A stretch of DNA of 9,941 nt, taken from the NCBI GenBank assembly GCA_913773825.1, contig CAJYHH010000852.1:1-9941 (forward strand), written 5' to 3'. This DNA comes from Candidatus Sericytochromatia bacterium (GTDB lineage: Bacteria; Cyanobacteriota; Sericytochromatia; UBA7694). Made by a program: the position numbers and the translations under genes. This document shows, piece by piece, positions 1 to 7,153 of this stretch. The notes beneath the pieces were generated by a model, which ran no database searches, was not told the DNA's origin, and worked only from the letters and a program-made list of their open reading frames with translations. Numbering within the stretch: position 1 is the first letter of the stretch; each line of letters opens with the position of its first letter.

Positions 1-1069
1 CTTCATCTTTCAGAATCAGCTGTAAATTACGCGCCAGACGGCGAGCAAAATCATCACTTGGTCCAGAGGCTTCGTTATAGCTGCCGGTGGTCAGAATATC
101 TGCGCCACCTAACACAGCAGCCAAAGCGCCGACTGTCTGACGCAGGAAATTATTATAAGGGTCCAGACGCGTCAACCACAGGTGTGAGGTGCGGACATGC
201 AGCTGCAGGTGGGCATCAGGGCAGCCATAGGCTTGAGCAATGCGCCTGAACAAGACGCGGGCGGCTCTAAATTTAGCCAGTTCGTTAAAAAAGCTGACGC
301 CAGCTCCCAGACGCAGGCTTATCTGATTGAGGCTGACTTGCGGTGAATAGCCCCGGTCAGCTAATTGCTGGATCTGTTCAACCAGGGCTGCCATGGCACA
401 GGCCAGCTCATCCACGGCATGAGCGCCCGCTTCGTGATACACCAGCGCATCAATGCCGTTGCGCAGTGGGCTGTTTTGCTGGTGTAAAAATTTGAAGCTT
501 TCAGCTAACTGGTCATAATGGCGTTCTGTATCCAGTTTGCCGCGCTGGGCCAGTCGGGCCAGACCATCGCTAAACAGACTGCCGTTGAGCTCAGTCCAGC
601 TTAAGCCCTGAGCAATCAGGCTGTTTTCAAGCGCGAGGACTCCTGCTAAAGGCTGGCTGCTGTAAAGTTGCAGGCTCATTGGGGCCGATCTTAAAGGAGC
701 TAAAGCTATTTGCAGGGCTTCAGCATTTTCAGGCGCAAAGTCATCAAGGTTTAAACTCAGGCCTGTCAGGCCCTGGCTGAGATCCTGCTGCAGGGCTTCA
801 GCGTAACGAGCGGGCTCACGGGTGGTGATTTCCTGGGCCATTTGCCAACCGGGCTGGACATCCCGACGGCCATCTTGAAACTGGCTAAAATCAGGTAAAT
901 CAGCAGGGGTATAAAGCGGCTGAATTCTCAGGCCTTCAAGCGTTGAAGTATAAAGACTGCGCTCAAAGTCAGCGCCTTTCAGCGCGGCTGAGGCGGCCTG
1001 TCGCCATTGCTCAAGGTCAGGTGTCACAAAGGCTTCAACTAAATCAGGGGCTTCTGGCAGCAGGGTCAT
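1..1069 (-). CDS. mutA: Methylmalonyl-CoA mutase small subunit (MutA), partial
   Basis: The first 356 codons are visible; the 3' part lies beyond the left edge. The frame is open throughout. It matches the N-terminal barrel of the mutase small subunit: W22-R-x-x-A with A29-L-K-G (about 22-32), the PLYTPADLPD segment (51-60), YHEAGAHAVDELA (211-223), F268-R-A-A-R with R275-R-I-A, and DPYNNFLRQT leading to GGAD (303-324) and ARRLARN (342-348). MutA pairs with the catalytic MutB in the adenosylcobalamin-dependent conversion of methylmalonyl-CoA to succinyl-CoA in the cytoplasm. The W-x-x-A-Q-E-I segment in place of the MutB-type RPW-TIRQYAGF motif favours the small subunit; this is from family memory, not a search. 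The ATG lies one base after the propeller gene's stop (TAAGATG), and GGAGAAG at 1076-1082 is a good ribosome site. mutB would be expected just downstream, outside the window. Confidence 0.9.
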   Translation of the reverse strand, partial: MTLLPEAPDLVEAFVTPDLEQWRQAASAALKGADFERSLYTSTLEGLRIQPLYTPADLPDFSQFQDGRRDVQPGWQMAQEITTREPARYAEALQQDLSQGLTGLSLNLDDFAPENAEALQIALAPLRSAPMSLQLYSSQPLAGVLALENSLIAQGLSWTELNGSLFSDGLARLAQRGKLDTERHYDQLAESFKFLHQQNSPLRNGIDALVYHEAGAHAVDELACAMAALVEQIQQLADRGYSPQVSLNQISLRLGAGVSFFNELAKFRAARVLFRRIAQAYGCPDAHLQLHVRTSHLWLTRLDPYNNFLRQTVGALAAVLGGADILTTGSYNEASGPSDDFARRLARNLQLILKDE

Positions 1070-1070
1070 C

Positions 1071-2432
1071 TTAGTCTTCTCCGATGCAGTACAGATAGCC
1101 AGCTGCCGGAATCAGAATCCGTCCGTCAGCTGCAATCGCCGGTGAGGCGTAAATCGCGTCCCCAATTGGGGGCATCCAGTAAGCTTCGTCTTGATTCAGC
1201 GCATCTGGTAGTTTAGGGCCCGCCAGATTGGGGATGCCAAGATAAAATTCCCAGCGCAATTTGCCATCGCGCGCTTCAACGGCGTATAAGCCGCCATCAA
1301 AGCGCGGCACATAAACTAAATTGCCCGCAATTGCCGGGGATGACCATTGCGGGAACATCGGCAGACCTGCGCTAAAATAATGTTCAAGCTGGCCATTGTG
1401 GGCATTCACCGTCAGAATCTGATTCGAATAAGGCTCTGCATAAAACAAAGACTGTTTATATAAAGCCGGGGAGGTGCGGATATTGCCAAAGTCCGTTTTA
1501 CCGGTGTCAGCCTGGCCGCTCCATGTTAGTTTGCCGGTTTTTTTATTTAGGGCAATTAAAGCGGGGGTGTTATAGGTGGTGTCGCGGGCAAAGCCAATCA
1601 CAAGGGTGTCATTGACTAAAGTTGGCGCGCCGTAGACTTCAAGTGTGGCGTCAACGGCTTCTGTATACAGCTCACTTAAGGACTGCTTCCATTTTTGTTT
1701 GCCGGTTTGGGCATCAAAGACATAAACCGTGCCCTGGGTGGTGGCGGTAAAAACCAGCTGACCATCGCTGGCTGCACCTGCGCGGATGCTGCCGTCGAGC
1801 TTGGCTTTGAGCACAATTTTACCTGTGCGGGTATCGACCCAGCTGAGCTGACCTTCGCTGTCGCCAACGATGACGCGTTCACCAGCTTTGGTTTTAAGGG
1901 GTAAAAGCTGAAAGCCAATTCCGGTCAGCTCTGTGTGCCAGAGGCGCTTGCCGGTTTTAGGATCCAGCGCCCAGATCGCGCCTTCGTCGCCAGTTGCGAT
2001 GATTTTATCATCTGCCCAGACGACGTTTGCCACATCGTTTTTGGACGGTGTGTGCCATTTGCGCTCACCTGTGCGCAGATCAAAAGCATAAACCCCTTCT
2101 GTGGGATTTGTGTCGCTAAACGCTTCATAATCGGGTTCGTCCCAATAGGTCCCGCCGCTGCCTACAAACACCATGCCGTCAGCAATCACGGGTGAGTTGA
2201 GCCAGCCCGCAATCCCGACGGGAACTTTCCAGAGGACGCGGGGATCATCGATCCGCGGGCGCTCGACTTGGCCGCTGCGAGCGGCGTCATGTTTAAACAT
2301 CGGCCAGTCAGCCGCTGCCAGCACGGGTGCCGGAAAAGCCAGTAAACTGGCGCTCATCACACTCAGCAGACCTGCGCTCAGGCACTGTGAACTTCGATTT
2401 TTCAGGCGCTTAAAGCGCTGCAGCAACGGCAT
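1071..2432 (-). CDS. Exported PQQ-like beta-propeller protein
   Basis: This is a 453-residue protein starting at the ATG that overlaps the rocD stop (TAATG). An in-frame ATG 42 bases upstream (2474) would bury the signal peptide behind 14 residues inside rocD, so it is rejected. Residues 1-41 form a Sec signal: basic K/R-rich n-region, hydrophobic core 20-35, and an A39-A-A41 cleavage site before DWPMF. The mature start WPMFKHDAARSG is typical of PQQ-type propellers. Blade motifs of the form (Y/A)-x-D-x-x-T-G-x-x-x-W recur at about 115-126, 153-165, 197-207, 236-248, 291-304, 339-350 and 382-394, giving seven or eight blades. No PQQ-dehydrogenase catalytic motif was recognised, so binding or scaffolding (as in BamB-like propellers) is as likely as catalysis. 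It is expected to be periplasmic or extracellular. Its place between two cytoplasmic metabolic enzymes is odd. Confidence 0.88.
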   Translation of the reverse strand: MPLLQRFKRLKNRSSQCLSAGLLSVMSASLLAFPAPVLAAADWPMFKHDAARSGQVERPRIDDPRVLWKVPVGIAGWLNSPVIADGMVFVGSGGTYWDEPDYEAFSDTNPTEGVYAFDLRTGERKWHTPSKNDVANVVWADDKIIATGDEGAIWALDPKTGKRLWHTELTGIGFQLLPLKTKAGERVIVGDSEGQLSWVDTRTGKIVLKAKLDGSIRAGAASDGQLVFTATTQGTVYVFDAQTGKQKWKQSLSELYTEAVDATLEVYGAPTLVNDTLVIGFARDTTYNTPALIALNKKTGKLTWSGQADTGKTDFGNIRTSPALYKQSLFYAEPYSNQILTVNAHNGQLEHYFSAGLPMFPQWSSPAIAGNLVYVPRFDGGLYAVEARDGKLRWEFYLGIPNLAGPKLPDALNQDEAYWMPPIGDAIYASPAIAADGRILIPAAGYLYCIGED

Positions 2433-3673
2433 TATGCAAAACTCAGAATGGTTTTGCGGATAATCGCCACACATTCCGTCATCTGCTCATCATTAATCAC
2501 TAACGGCGGAGCAAAGCGGATAATGTCGCCATGAGTCGGTTTACACAGCAGGCCTTGGTCTTTAAGCGCCAGGCAGACGTCCCAGGCTGTGCGGCCATCG
2601 TCAAAGGGTTTGATGACCATGGCGTTGAGCAGGCCTTTGCCGCGTACGGCCGTAATAAAACCCGCTTCTTGCTGTAAAGCCGTCATTTCACTGCGGAAGC
2701 GCTCACCCATTTTAGCGGCATTTTCAGCCAGCTTTTCGTCACGCAGAATGTTCAGCGCTTCAATCGCGACCCGGCAGGCCAAAGGGTTACCGCCATAGGT
2801 TGAACCGTGTTCACCAGGTCGAATCGTCAGCATAATTTCATCATCAGCTAAGACAGCTGACACCGGCAGGGCGCCACCTGAAAGCGCTTTGCCCAGAATC
2901 AGAATATCCGGGCGCACATCTTCGTGATCACAGGCCAATAAACGACCTGTGCGGCAGAGACCGGTCTGGACCTCGTCGCCAATAAACAGCACATTGTGGG
3001 CTTTACAGATTTCATAAGCCTGTTTGAGATAACCGGGATCGGGTACGACTACACCGGCTTCACCCTGAATCGGTTCGACAATAAAGGCCGCTACATCCGG
3101 GTTTTTAACTGCCGCTTCAAGGGCGTCTAATCGATTGTAGGGGATGACGTCATAGCCTGGCATATAGGGGCCAAAGCCTTTACGGCTGTCAGGATCTGTC
3201 GAACCTGAAATGACGCCTAAGGTGCGGCCATGAAAATTGCTTTCAGCAAAGACAATCCGGGCCTGGCTTTCGGGGATTTTTTTAACTTCATGGCCCCATT
3301 TACGCGCCAGTTTAATCGCCGTTTCGACGGCTTCAACGCCGGTGTTCATGGGCAATACGCGCTGATAGCCAAAATAATCAGTAATAAACTTTTCGTATTC
3401 ACCCAGCAGGCTATTATAAAAAGCGCGGGAAGTCAGCGTCAGCTTTTGGGCCTGATCTACAATTGCGGCTGTAATTCTGGGGTGACAATGGCCCTGGTTG
3501 ACGGCTGAATAGGCAGATAAAAAGTCGAAGTAGCGTTTGTCTTCGAGATCCCAGACATAAACGCCTTCACCGCGAGCCAGCACCACCGGAATGGGATGAT
3601 AGTTATGGGCGCCGTAGCGGTCTTCGAGGGCCATAGCCTCGGCTGAAGATAAAGTATGGGTGGTCGATGACAT
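2432..3673 (-). CDS. rocD: Ornithine aminotransferase (ornithine-oxo-acid transaminase)
   Basis: This 413-residue, full-length class III PLP aminotransferase transfers the delta-amino group of ornithine to 2-oxoglutarate, giving glutamate-5-semialdehyde and glutamate in the cytoplasm. The match to the ornithine aminotransferase family is close along the whole length: HNYHPIPV (24-30, Tyr25), FLSAYSAVNQGHCHP (51-65, Tyr55), TSRAFYN (81-87), MNTGVEA (109-115), Arg150 after NFHG, the PLP-ring aspartate D233 in GDEVQTG, the Schiff-base lysine K262 in LGKALSGG, HGSTYGGNP (289-297) and RFAPPLVI (386-393). Tyr25 and Tyr55 line up with the two substrate-pocket tyrosines of human OAT, which supports ornithine over acetylornithine or GABA as substrate. 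AAAAGGAG at 3680-3687 sits six bases before the ATG. The TAA stop shares its last A with the next gene's ATG, so the propeller gene is probably translationally coupled. Confidence 0.96.
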   Translation of the reverse strand: MSSTTHTLSSAEAMALEDRYGAHNYHPIPVVLARGEGVYVWDLEDKRYFDFLSAYSAVNQGHCHPRITAAIVDQAQKLTLTSRAFYNSLLGEYEKFITDYFGYQRVLPMNTGVEAVETAIKLARKWGHEVKKIPESQARIVFAESNFHGRTLGVISGSTDPDSRKGFGPYMPGYDVIPYNRLDALEAAVKNPDVAAFIVEPIQGEAGVVVPDPGYLKQAYEICKAHNVLFIGDEVQTGLCRTGRLLACDHEDVRPDILILGKALSGGALPVSAVLADDEIMLTIRPGEHGSTYGGNPLACRVAIEALNILRDEKLAENAAKMGERFRSEMTALQQEAGFITAVRGKGLLNAMVIKPFDDGRTAWDVCLALKDQGLLCKPTHGDIIRFAPPLVINDEQMTECVAIIRKTILSFA

Positions 3674-3787
3674 GAGATGCTCCTTTTATGAGTCAGGCAG
3701 TCAGGATATCAGAACAGTCCGGTCTGACTGGATCTGCATGCATCTTACCAGAGCTCGTCAGACGCTGGCCCTCTGATTTGTTGTGAG
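3674..3787 (-). promoter_or_regulatory. Kinase-rocD intergenic region with short repeats
   Basis: This 114-base gap separates the kinase stop from rocD. It holds two copies of AGTCAGG (3691-3697, 3699-3705), a CAGTC/GACTG inverted repeat with a six-base loop (3715-3730), the palindrome TGCATGCA (3735-3742) and a weak hairpin CAGAG/CTCTG (3749-3775). None has a T-run, so no intrinsic terminator is called. No convincing -35/-10 pair was found, so rocD may have its own promoter here or may be read from the kinase. Operator function for the repeats is only a guess. Confidence 0.3.
3680..3687 (-). promoter_or_regulatory. Ribosome binding site of rocD
   Basis: The minus strand reads AAAAGGAG followed by six bases and then ATG at 3673. 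This is the strongest Shine-Dalgarno match in the window and fixes the rocD start. Confidence 0.8.
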
Positions 3788-6643
3788 TCAGCCTGTTTTG
3801 TGCTCTGCCAGCTGGATTAAAAAGCTTCGTGCTGCGCGGTCCACCGCGCTCATATCGGCAGCCTGTTGCTGACGCAGTTGGGTTTCAAGTGCTGCCAAAG
3901 CGCTGGCCAGTTCAGGTATCCCGAGATTCGCTGCGGCTCCTTTGATGGCATGGGCCTGCTGTAAAGCCAGGGTATAGGGCTCAGGGGTGATCTGTGGATC
4001 TGCATGCGGATCTGGCTGATGTGGATTCTGCAGGCTGAGATTTAAAGCGTCGAGCTGTTCGGGCAGTCTAAAGCCAAAGTCTTCAAGCAGTTCTAAATAC
4101 AGAGCGGCATTGCCACCTGCGCGGCGCAGAGCTGTCTTTAGCTCAATCCCTTGAATCTTTTCAAGTTGGTTCATGATCTGGTCAGAGGCTGGGGTTTTAA
4201 GGGGGACTGCGGTCTGCGGGCTCTGTGAGCGGGCTGGAATCCAGCGCACCAGGGCTTCAAATAAACGATTCAGCTCAATCGGCTTGGTGATGTAATCGTT
4301 CATTCCGACTTCCAGCACTTTTTCACGGATACCTGCTACCGCATCTGCCGTCATCGCCACAACCGGTAAGCTGGCGTATTCTGAGCGGCTGCGGATTTTA
4401 CGGGCGGCTGTGATACCGTCCATGACGGGCATTTGTAGATCCATTAATATCAGATCATAAGTCTGTTGTTTGAGTTGATTAAGACATTCAAGCCCGTCAG
4501 AGGCAACATCGACAATAAAACCATGGGCCTGCAGCAGTTCACGGGCCAGCCGCTGATTGACGGGATTATCTTCGACTACCAGGAGACGAGCGCCTTGAAT
4601 CAACTCCAGCAAAGCGGGATTGGGCTCATAAAACTCAGCATCAGCTTTAATCATTTCTGGAAACAGATGGCCCAATAAATCATAAAGATGAGAGGGCTGA
4701 ATCGGTTTATATAGCACCGCATCATAAGGACGACTTAACGGCGTTTGGGCCAGCTTTTCAGGGGCTGAACCTGTCATCAGCACAAGTTTAGGTGAAGGCT
4801 TGCTGTCAAAAAACGGAGATAAGATATCTATGCCGCTATAATTGGGCAGATTCCAGTCCATCAGAATTAAGTCATAAGTATCCTGGCTCAGGCTATGCAG
4901 CTGTTCAAGGCTATGGCGGCCAGCCAGCCAGGTCTGAGTTTGAATACCCATGCGCAGCAGATATTCGGTCATGACATCCAGTACGACCTGGTGATCGTCT
5001 ACGATGAGGGCTCTTAATTGCTCCAGGCCCCCTGAGGCTTTGACCAGGGCTTCGCTTTGCAGGCCAAAGCGGGCTGTAAAGAAAAACCGGCTGCCTTGAC
5101 CGGGTACGCTGGTAAAGCCTAGATCACCGCCCATTAAATTAACCAGATGGCGTGAAATCGTCAGTCCCAAACCTGACCCCCCGTATTTACGGGTCGTTGA
5201 AGTATCCGCCTGAGCAAAGGCTTGAAACAAATGAGCCTGCTGCTCAGGCGCAATTCCGATGCCAGTGTCACGGATTTCAAAGCCCAAGGTGCATTGAGCG
5301 GGATCGCGATTGACGATATTAATTATCAGCGTAATTTCACCGGCTTCTGTAAACTTAATTGCGTTGCCGACCAGGTTAATCAAGACTTGCTCAAGTCGCA
5401 GGGGGTCACCCATTAAAGCCGTTGGCAGTTCTGGGGCCAGCTGAATCACTAATTCCAGGGATTTTTCCTGAGCCTGACGGCTTAGCAGTCTAAACAGTTG
5501 TTCAAGCACCTGGCGCAGATCAAAAGCCGTATTTTCGATCCGCAGCATTCCCGCCTCGATTTTAGACATATCGAGAATATCGTTGATGATATTTAGTAGA
5601 TTTTTAGCCGCTTGCTGGTTATTGCGCACATAGTCCTGCTGACGCTTATCTAATGAGGTGCGCTGCAGCAGCTGATTAAAGCCAATAATGGCATGTAAAG
5701 GTGTGCGGATTTCATGGGACATATTGGCTAAAAAGTCCCCTTTGGCGCGGTTAGCAGCCTCTGCGCGCTCTCTGGCTTCAATCAGCTCTGCTTCTTTGGC
5801 TTTATATTCGCTGATGTCGTTAAATACCGCCAGTGCAGAAGTCAGTTTGCCGTTTTCATCATAGATCGGGGCGGCAGTAATCTCCATATCAATCACGCGG
5901 TTGCCGCGACGGGATTCAAAATGACGGGCGTGAACAGATTCGCCGCGTAAAGCGCGGTTAATCGGCAAGTCTTCAGGATCAAAGAGTTCGCCGGTGTCGC
6001 TATTGTAAGTCTGATAAGCATCCCCCACTCGATATTCAGGATGATCTAGATCCACATCAGGGCCGATAATTTCGCGCGCGCGAGGGTTCGAATAATAAGG
6101 CTGGCCATCAGGGGTGACAACAAAGATGCCGACTGAGACCGTATCCAGAATCTGGCGGGTGCGGGCTTCGCTTGTGCGTAAGGCAAGTGAGGCTTGTTTG
6201 AGCCCTGAAATATCATGGGCAATCCCGATTAGACCAATCACCTGGCCATCGACATAATAAGGCGCACGGATCACTTCCAGCTGGTATTGCTGAAAATGAA
6301 TTTCTTCACGCATACTTTTGCCAGCAATAATTTCAGTTCGGTCTTGGTCCCAGTTTTGCTGATACTCCGGTGTCAGAGAAATTTCATCAAGGGTCCAGCC
6401 TAAAATCTCACCTTCGAGGCCGACTACCTCAGCAAAGGCACGATTACAGCCTAAATAACGGCCTTCTAGATCAAGATAATAAATTAAAGCTGGCAATGAA
6501 TCCAGCAGGCTGCGCAGTAAGCCTTTGCGATTGCGGCTGGCCTGTAGTTCCATCTGGGTTTTTTCCAGCTCAAGCTTACAGGCGGCTAGTTCTTCGCGCA
6601 GGCGGCTTAATTCGTCGTCCACAGCTATCGATAACTCACTCAT
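3788..6643 (-). CDS. Soluble hybrid sensor histidine kinase (PAS-PAS-HisKA-HATPase-REC-REC-HPt)
   Basis: This 951-residue phosphorelay kinase has no membrane segment or signal peptide, so it should sense a cytoplasmic signal. Domains in order: a coiled-coil lead (about 10-38); PAS1 (40-148); PAS2 (158-280); a linker helix; HisKA with phospho-accepting H310 in MSHEIRTP; HATPase with N-box N423/N427, DTGIGI (459-464) and GGSGLGL (488-494); REC1 with D549/D550, D596, T624 and K646; REC2 with E691/D692, D735, T765 and K787; and an HPt domain with H898 in AHAIKG. All phosphotransfer residues are present, so His-Asp-His-Asp relay to an external regulator is feasible. No response regulator lies in the window, so target and stimulus are unknown. 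The layout resembles BarA/ArcB/LuxQ types, except for the second receiver and the absence of a membrane anchor. The ATG has no clear Shine-Dalgarno and overlaps the stop of a six-codon mini-frame (TAATG). Confidence 0.93.
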   Translation of the reverse strand: MSELSIAVDDELSRLREELAACKLELEKTQMELQASRNRKGLLRSLLDSLPALIYYLDLEGRYLGCNRAFAEVVGLEGEILGWTLDEISLTPEYQQNWDQDRTEIIAGKSMREEIHFQQYQLEVIRAPYYVDGQVIGLIGIAHDISGLKQASLALRTSEARTRQILDTVSVGIFVVTPDGQPYYSNPRAREIIGPDVDLDHPEYRVGDAYQTYNSDTGELFDPEDLPINRALRGESVHARHFESRRGNRVIDMEITAAPIYDENGKLTSALAVFNDISEYKAKEAELIEARERAEAANRAKGDFLANMSHEIRTPLHAIIGFNQLLQRTSLDKRQQDYVRNNQQAAKNLLNIINDILDMSKIEAGMLRIENTAFDLRQVLEQLFRLLSRQAQEKSLELVIQLAPELPTALMGDPLRLEQVLINLVGNAIKFTEAGEITLIINIVNRDPAQCTLGFEIRDTGIGIAPEQQAHLFQAFAQADTSTTRKYGGSGLGLTISRHLVNLMGGDLGFTSVPGQGSRFFFTARFGLQSEALVKASGGLEQLRALIVDDHQVVLDVMTEYLLRMGIQTQTWLAGRHSLEQLHSLSQDTYDLILMDWNLPNYSGIDILSPFFDSKPSPKLVLMTGSAPEKLAQTPLSRPYDAVLYKPIQPSHLYDLLGHLFPEMIKADAEFYEPNPALLELIQGARLLVVEDNPVNQRLARELLQAHGFIVDVASDGLECLNQLKQQTYDLILMDLQMPVMDGITAARKIRSRSEYASLPVVAMTADAVAGIREKVLEVGMNDYITKPIELNRLFEALVRWIPARSQSPQTAVPLKTPASDQIMNQLEKIQGIELKTALRRAGGNAALYLELLEDFGFRLPEQLDALNLSLQNPHQPDPHADPQITPEPYTLALQQAHAIKGAAANLGIPELASALAALETQLRQQQAADMSAVDRAARSFLIQLAEHKTG

Positions 6644-6663
6644 TAAATCAAATGCTCACACAT
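6643..6663 (-). CDS. Possible six-codon leader frame upstream of the kinase
   Basis: The minus strand reads ATG, five sense codons (M-C-E-H-L-I) and TAA, whose last A starts the kinase ATG. The mini-frame ATG lies six bases after a perfect TATAAT, so the predicted transcript would begin at this ATG. The kinase ATG itself lacks a good ribosome site, so reinitiation after this short frame would be one way to translate it. The idea rests only on spacing; the frame may be incidental. Confidence 0.35.
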   Translation of the reverse strand: MCEHLI

Positions 6664-6669
6664 TGGCCC

Positions 6670-6697
6670 ATTATAGCGTTCTCTTGCCCGCTTGAAA
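6670..6697 (-). promoter_or_regulatory. Predicted sigma70-type promoter of the kinase
   Basis: A perfect TATAAT (minus strand, 6675-6670) follows a weak -35 candidate TTTCAA (6697-6692) with a 16-base spacer. The expected transcription start falls at about 6663, exactly on the mini-frame ATG. The -35 matches the consensus at only three of six bases and abuts one arm of the inverted repeat at 6698-6774. Confidence 0.55.
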
Positions 6698-6774
6698 CCC
6701 CCGGCTGGCTTAAGGATTGCTTAGAATGATTTGACCCGCTTTTTGCCTGCATTGAAACGCTTTAAGCCAGGGGG
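6698..6774 (+). repeat. Imperfect inverted repeat next to the kinase promoter
   Basis: The arms are CCCCCGGCTGGCTTAA (6698-6713) and TTAAGCCAGGGGG (6762-6774). They pair over 13 bases with a three-base bulge and enclose 48 bases. On the plus strand the right arm runs straight into ATTTTGTTTTTTT (6775-6787), so the element reads like a long-looped intrinsic terminator for plus-strand transcripts, although no plus-strand gene precedes it. It directly abuts the kinase -35 candidate, so an operator role is also possible. Confidence 0.5.
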
Positions 6775-6832
6775 ATTTTGTTTTTTTGGGGGGCTGATTT
6801 TTAAATGGCCTGGGTCATCCACCCCAACCTGC

Positions 6833-6852
6833 AAAAAACAGCTATCAGCTGC
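6833..6852 (-). terminator. Probable intrinsic terminator of the dipeptidase unit
   Basis: On the minus strand the stem CAGCT/AGCTG with loop GAT (6851-6839) is followed by six T residues (6838-6833). The stem is short (five pairs plus a possible G-T), so it is weak, but the T-run is clean. The stop codon of the open frame 6845-7153 lies inside the hairpin, which suits an end of transcription there. Confidence 0.5.
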
Positions 6853-7153
6853 CAGCATAAACAGCTATAAGCCATGTTTTGGTTTTGGGCAGATCGAAGC
6901 AGACGACCGGCTCGAGGCTGAGATCGAATTGTGGCAAGTGATTTCTCCAGTTGTCGAGAGCCTCAACCGTGAGCTGTAACATCAGATCTTGGGCTAAAGC
7001 TTTGGCATAAAAGTTTTGACGATAAAAGCTGCTGACAACCAGCTCAAAAGACGTGATGCTGGTATCGCGGTCATCACTGAAAAAGCGCTTCTTTTTTAGG
7101 GGCTCTAAAAGTATCAGGCTGGTGGCGAGTAAAAAATCAGTGGCTTCAGTTAT
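6845..7153 (-). pseudogene. Open frame without a canonical start, overlapping the dipeptidase stop
   Basis: This is 102 sense codons ending in TGA, read in the -1 frame relative to the dipeptidase gene and overlapping its TAA (ATAA). An in-frame TAA lies just upstream at about 7165-7163. No ATG, GTG or TTG occurs until codon 58, so it either starts at a rare codon (ATA at codon 1, CTG at codon 16), starts at Met58 as a 45-residue peptide, or has lost its 5' end. The translation looks protein-like, with a basic patch at 20-23, SFELVVSSFYRQNFYAKAL (35-53), W69, and a C-terminal part rich in aromatic and aliphatic residues ending WLIAVYAGS. Codon use resembles that of the neighbours. I do not recognise the family. 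The hairpin plus T-run at its end suggests it lies in the dipeptidase transcript. The same stretch is open on the plus strand (6731-6979), but that translation looks like a shadow. Confidence 0.4.

Noticed and set aside
1071..2474. Longer propeller protein starting at 2474
   Set aside because: The extra 14 residues lie inside rocD and precede a complete signal peptide; the TAATG-coupled ATG at 2432 fits better.
3730..4007. Twelve-base direct repeat GGATCTGCATGC at 3730 and 3996
   Set aside because: A repeat of this length is expected by chance in 10 kb, and one copy lies in the kinase coding sequence.
6770..6804. G-rich/T-rich tract as a G-quadruplex
   Set aside because: Only two long G-runs are present nearby, fewer than the four needed.
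6731..6979. Plus-strand 82-codon frame in the kinase-dipeptidase gap
   Set aside because: It runs through the G/T homopolymer tract and the inverted repeat arm, has no ribosome site, and its composition is unlike a normal protein; it is antisense to the more protein-like minus-strand frame.
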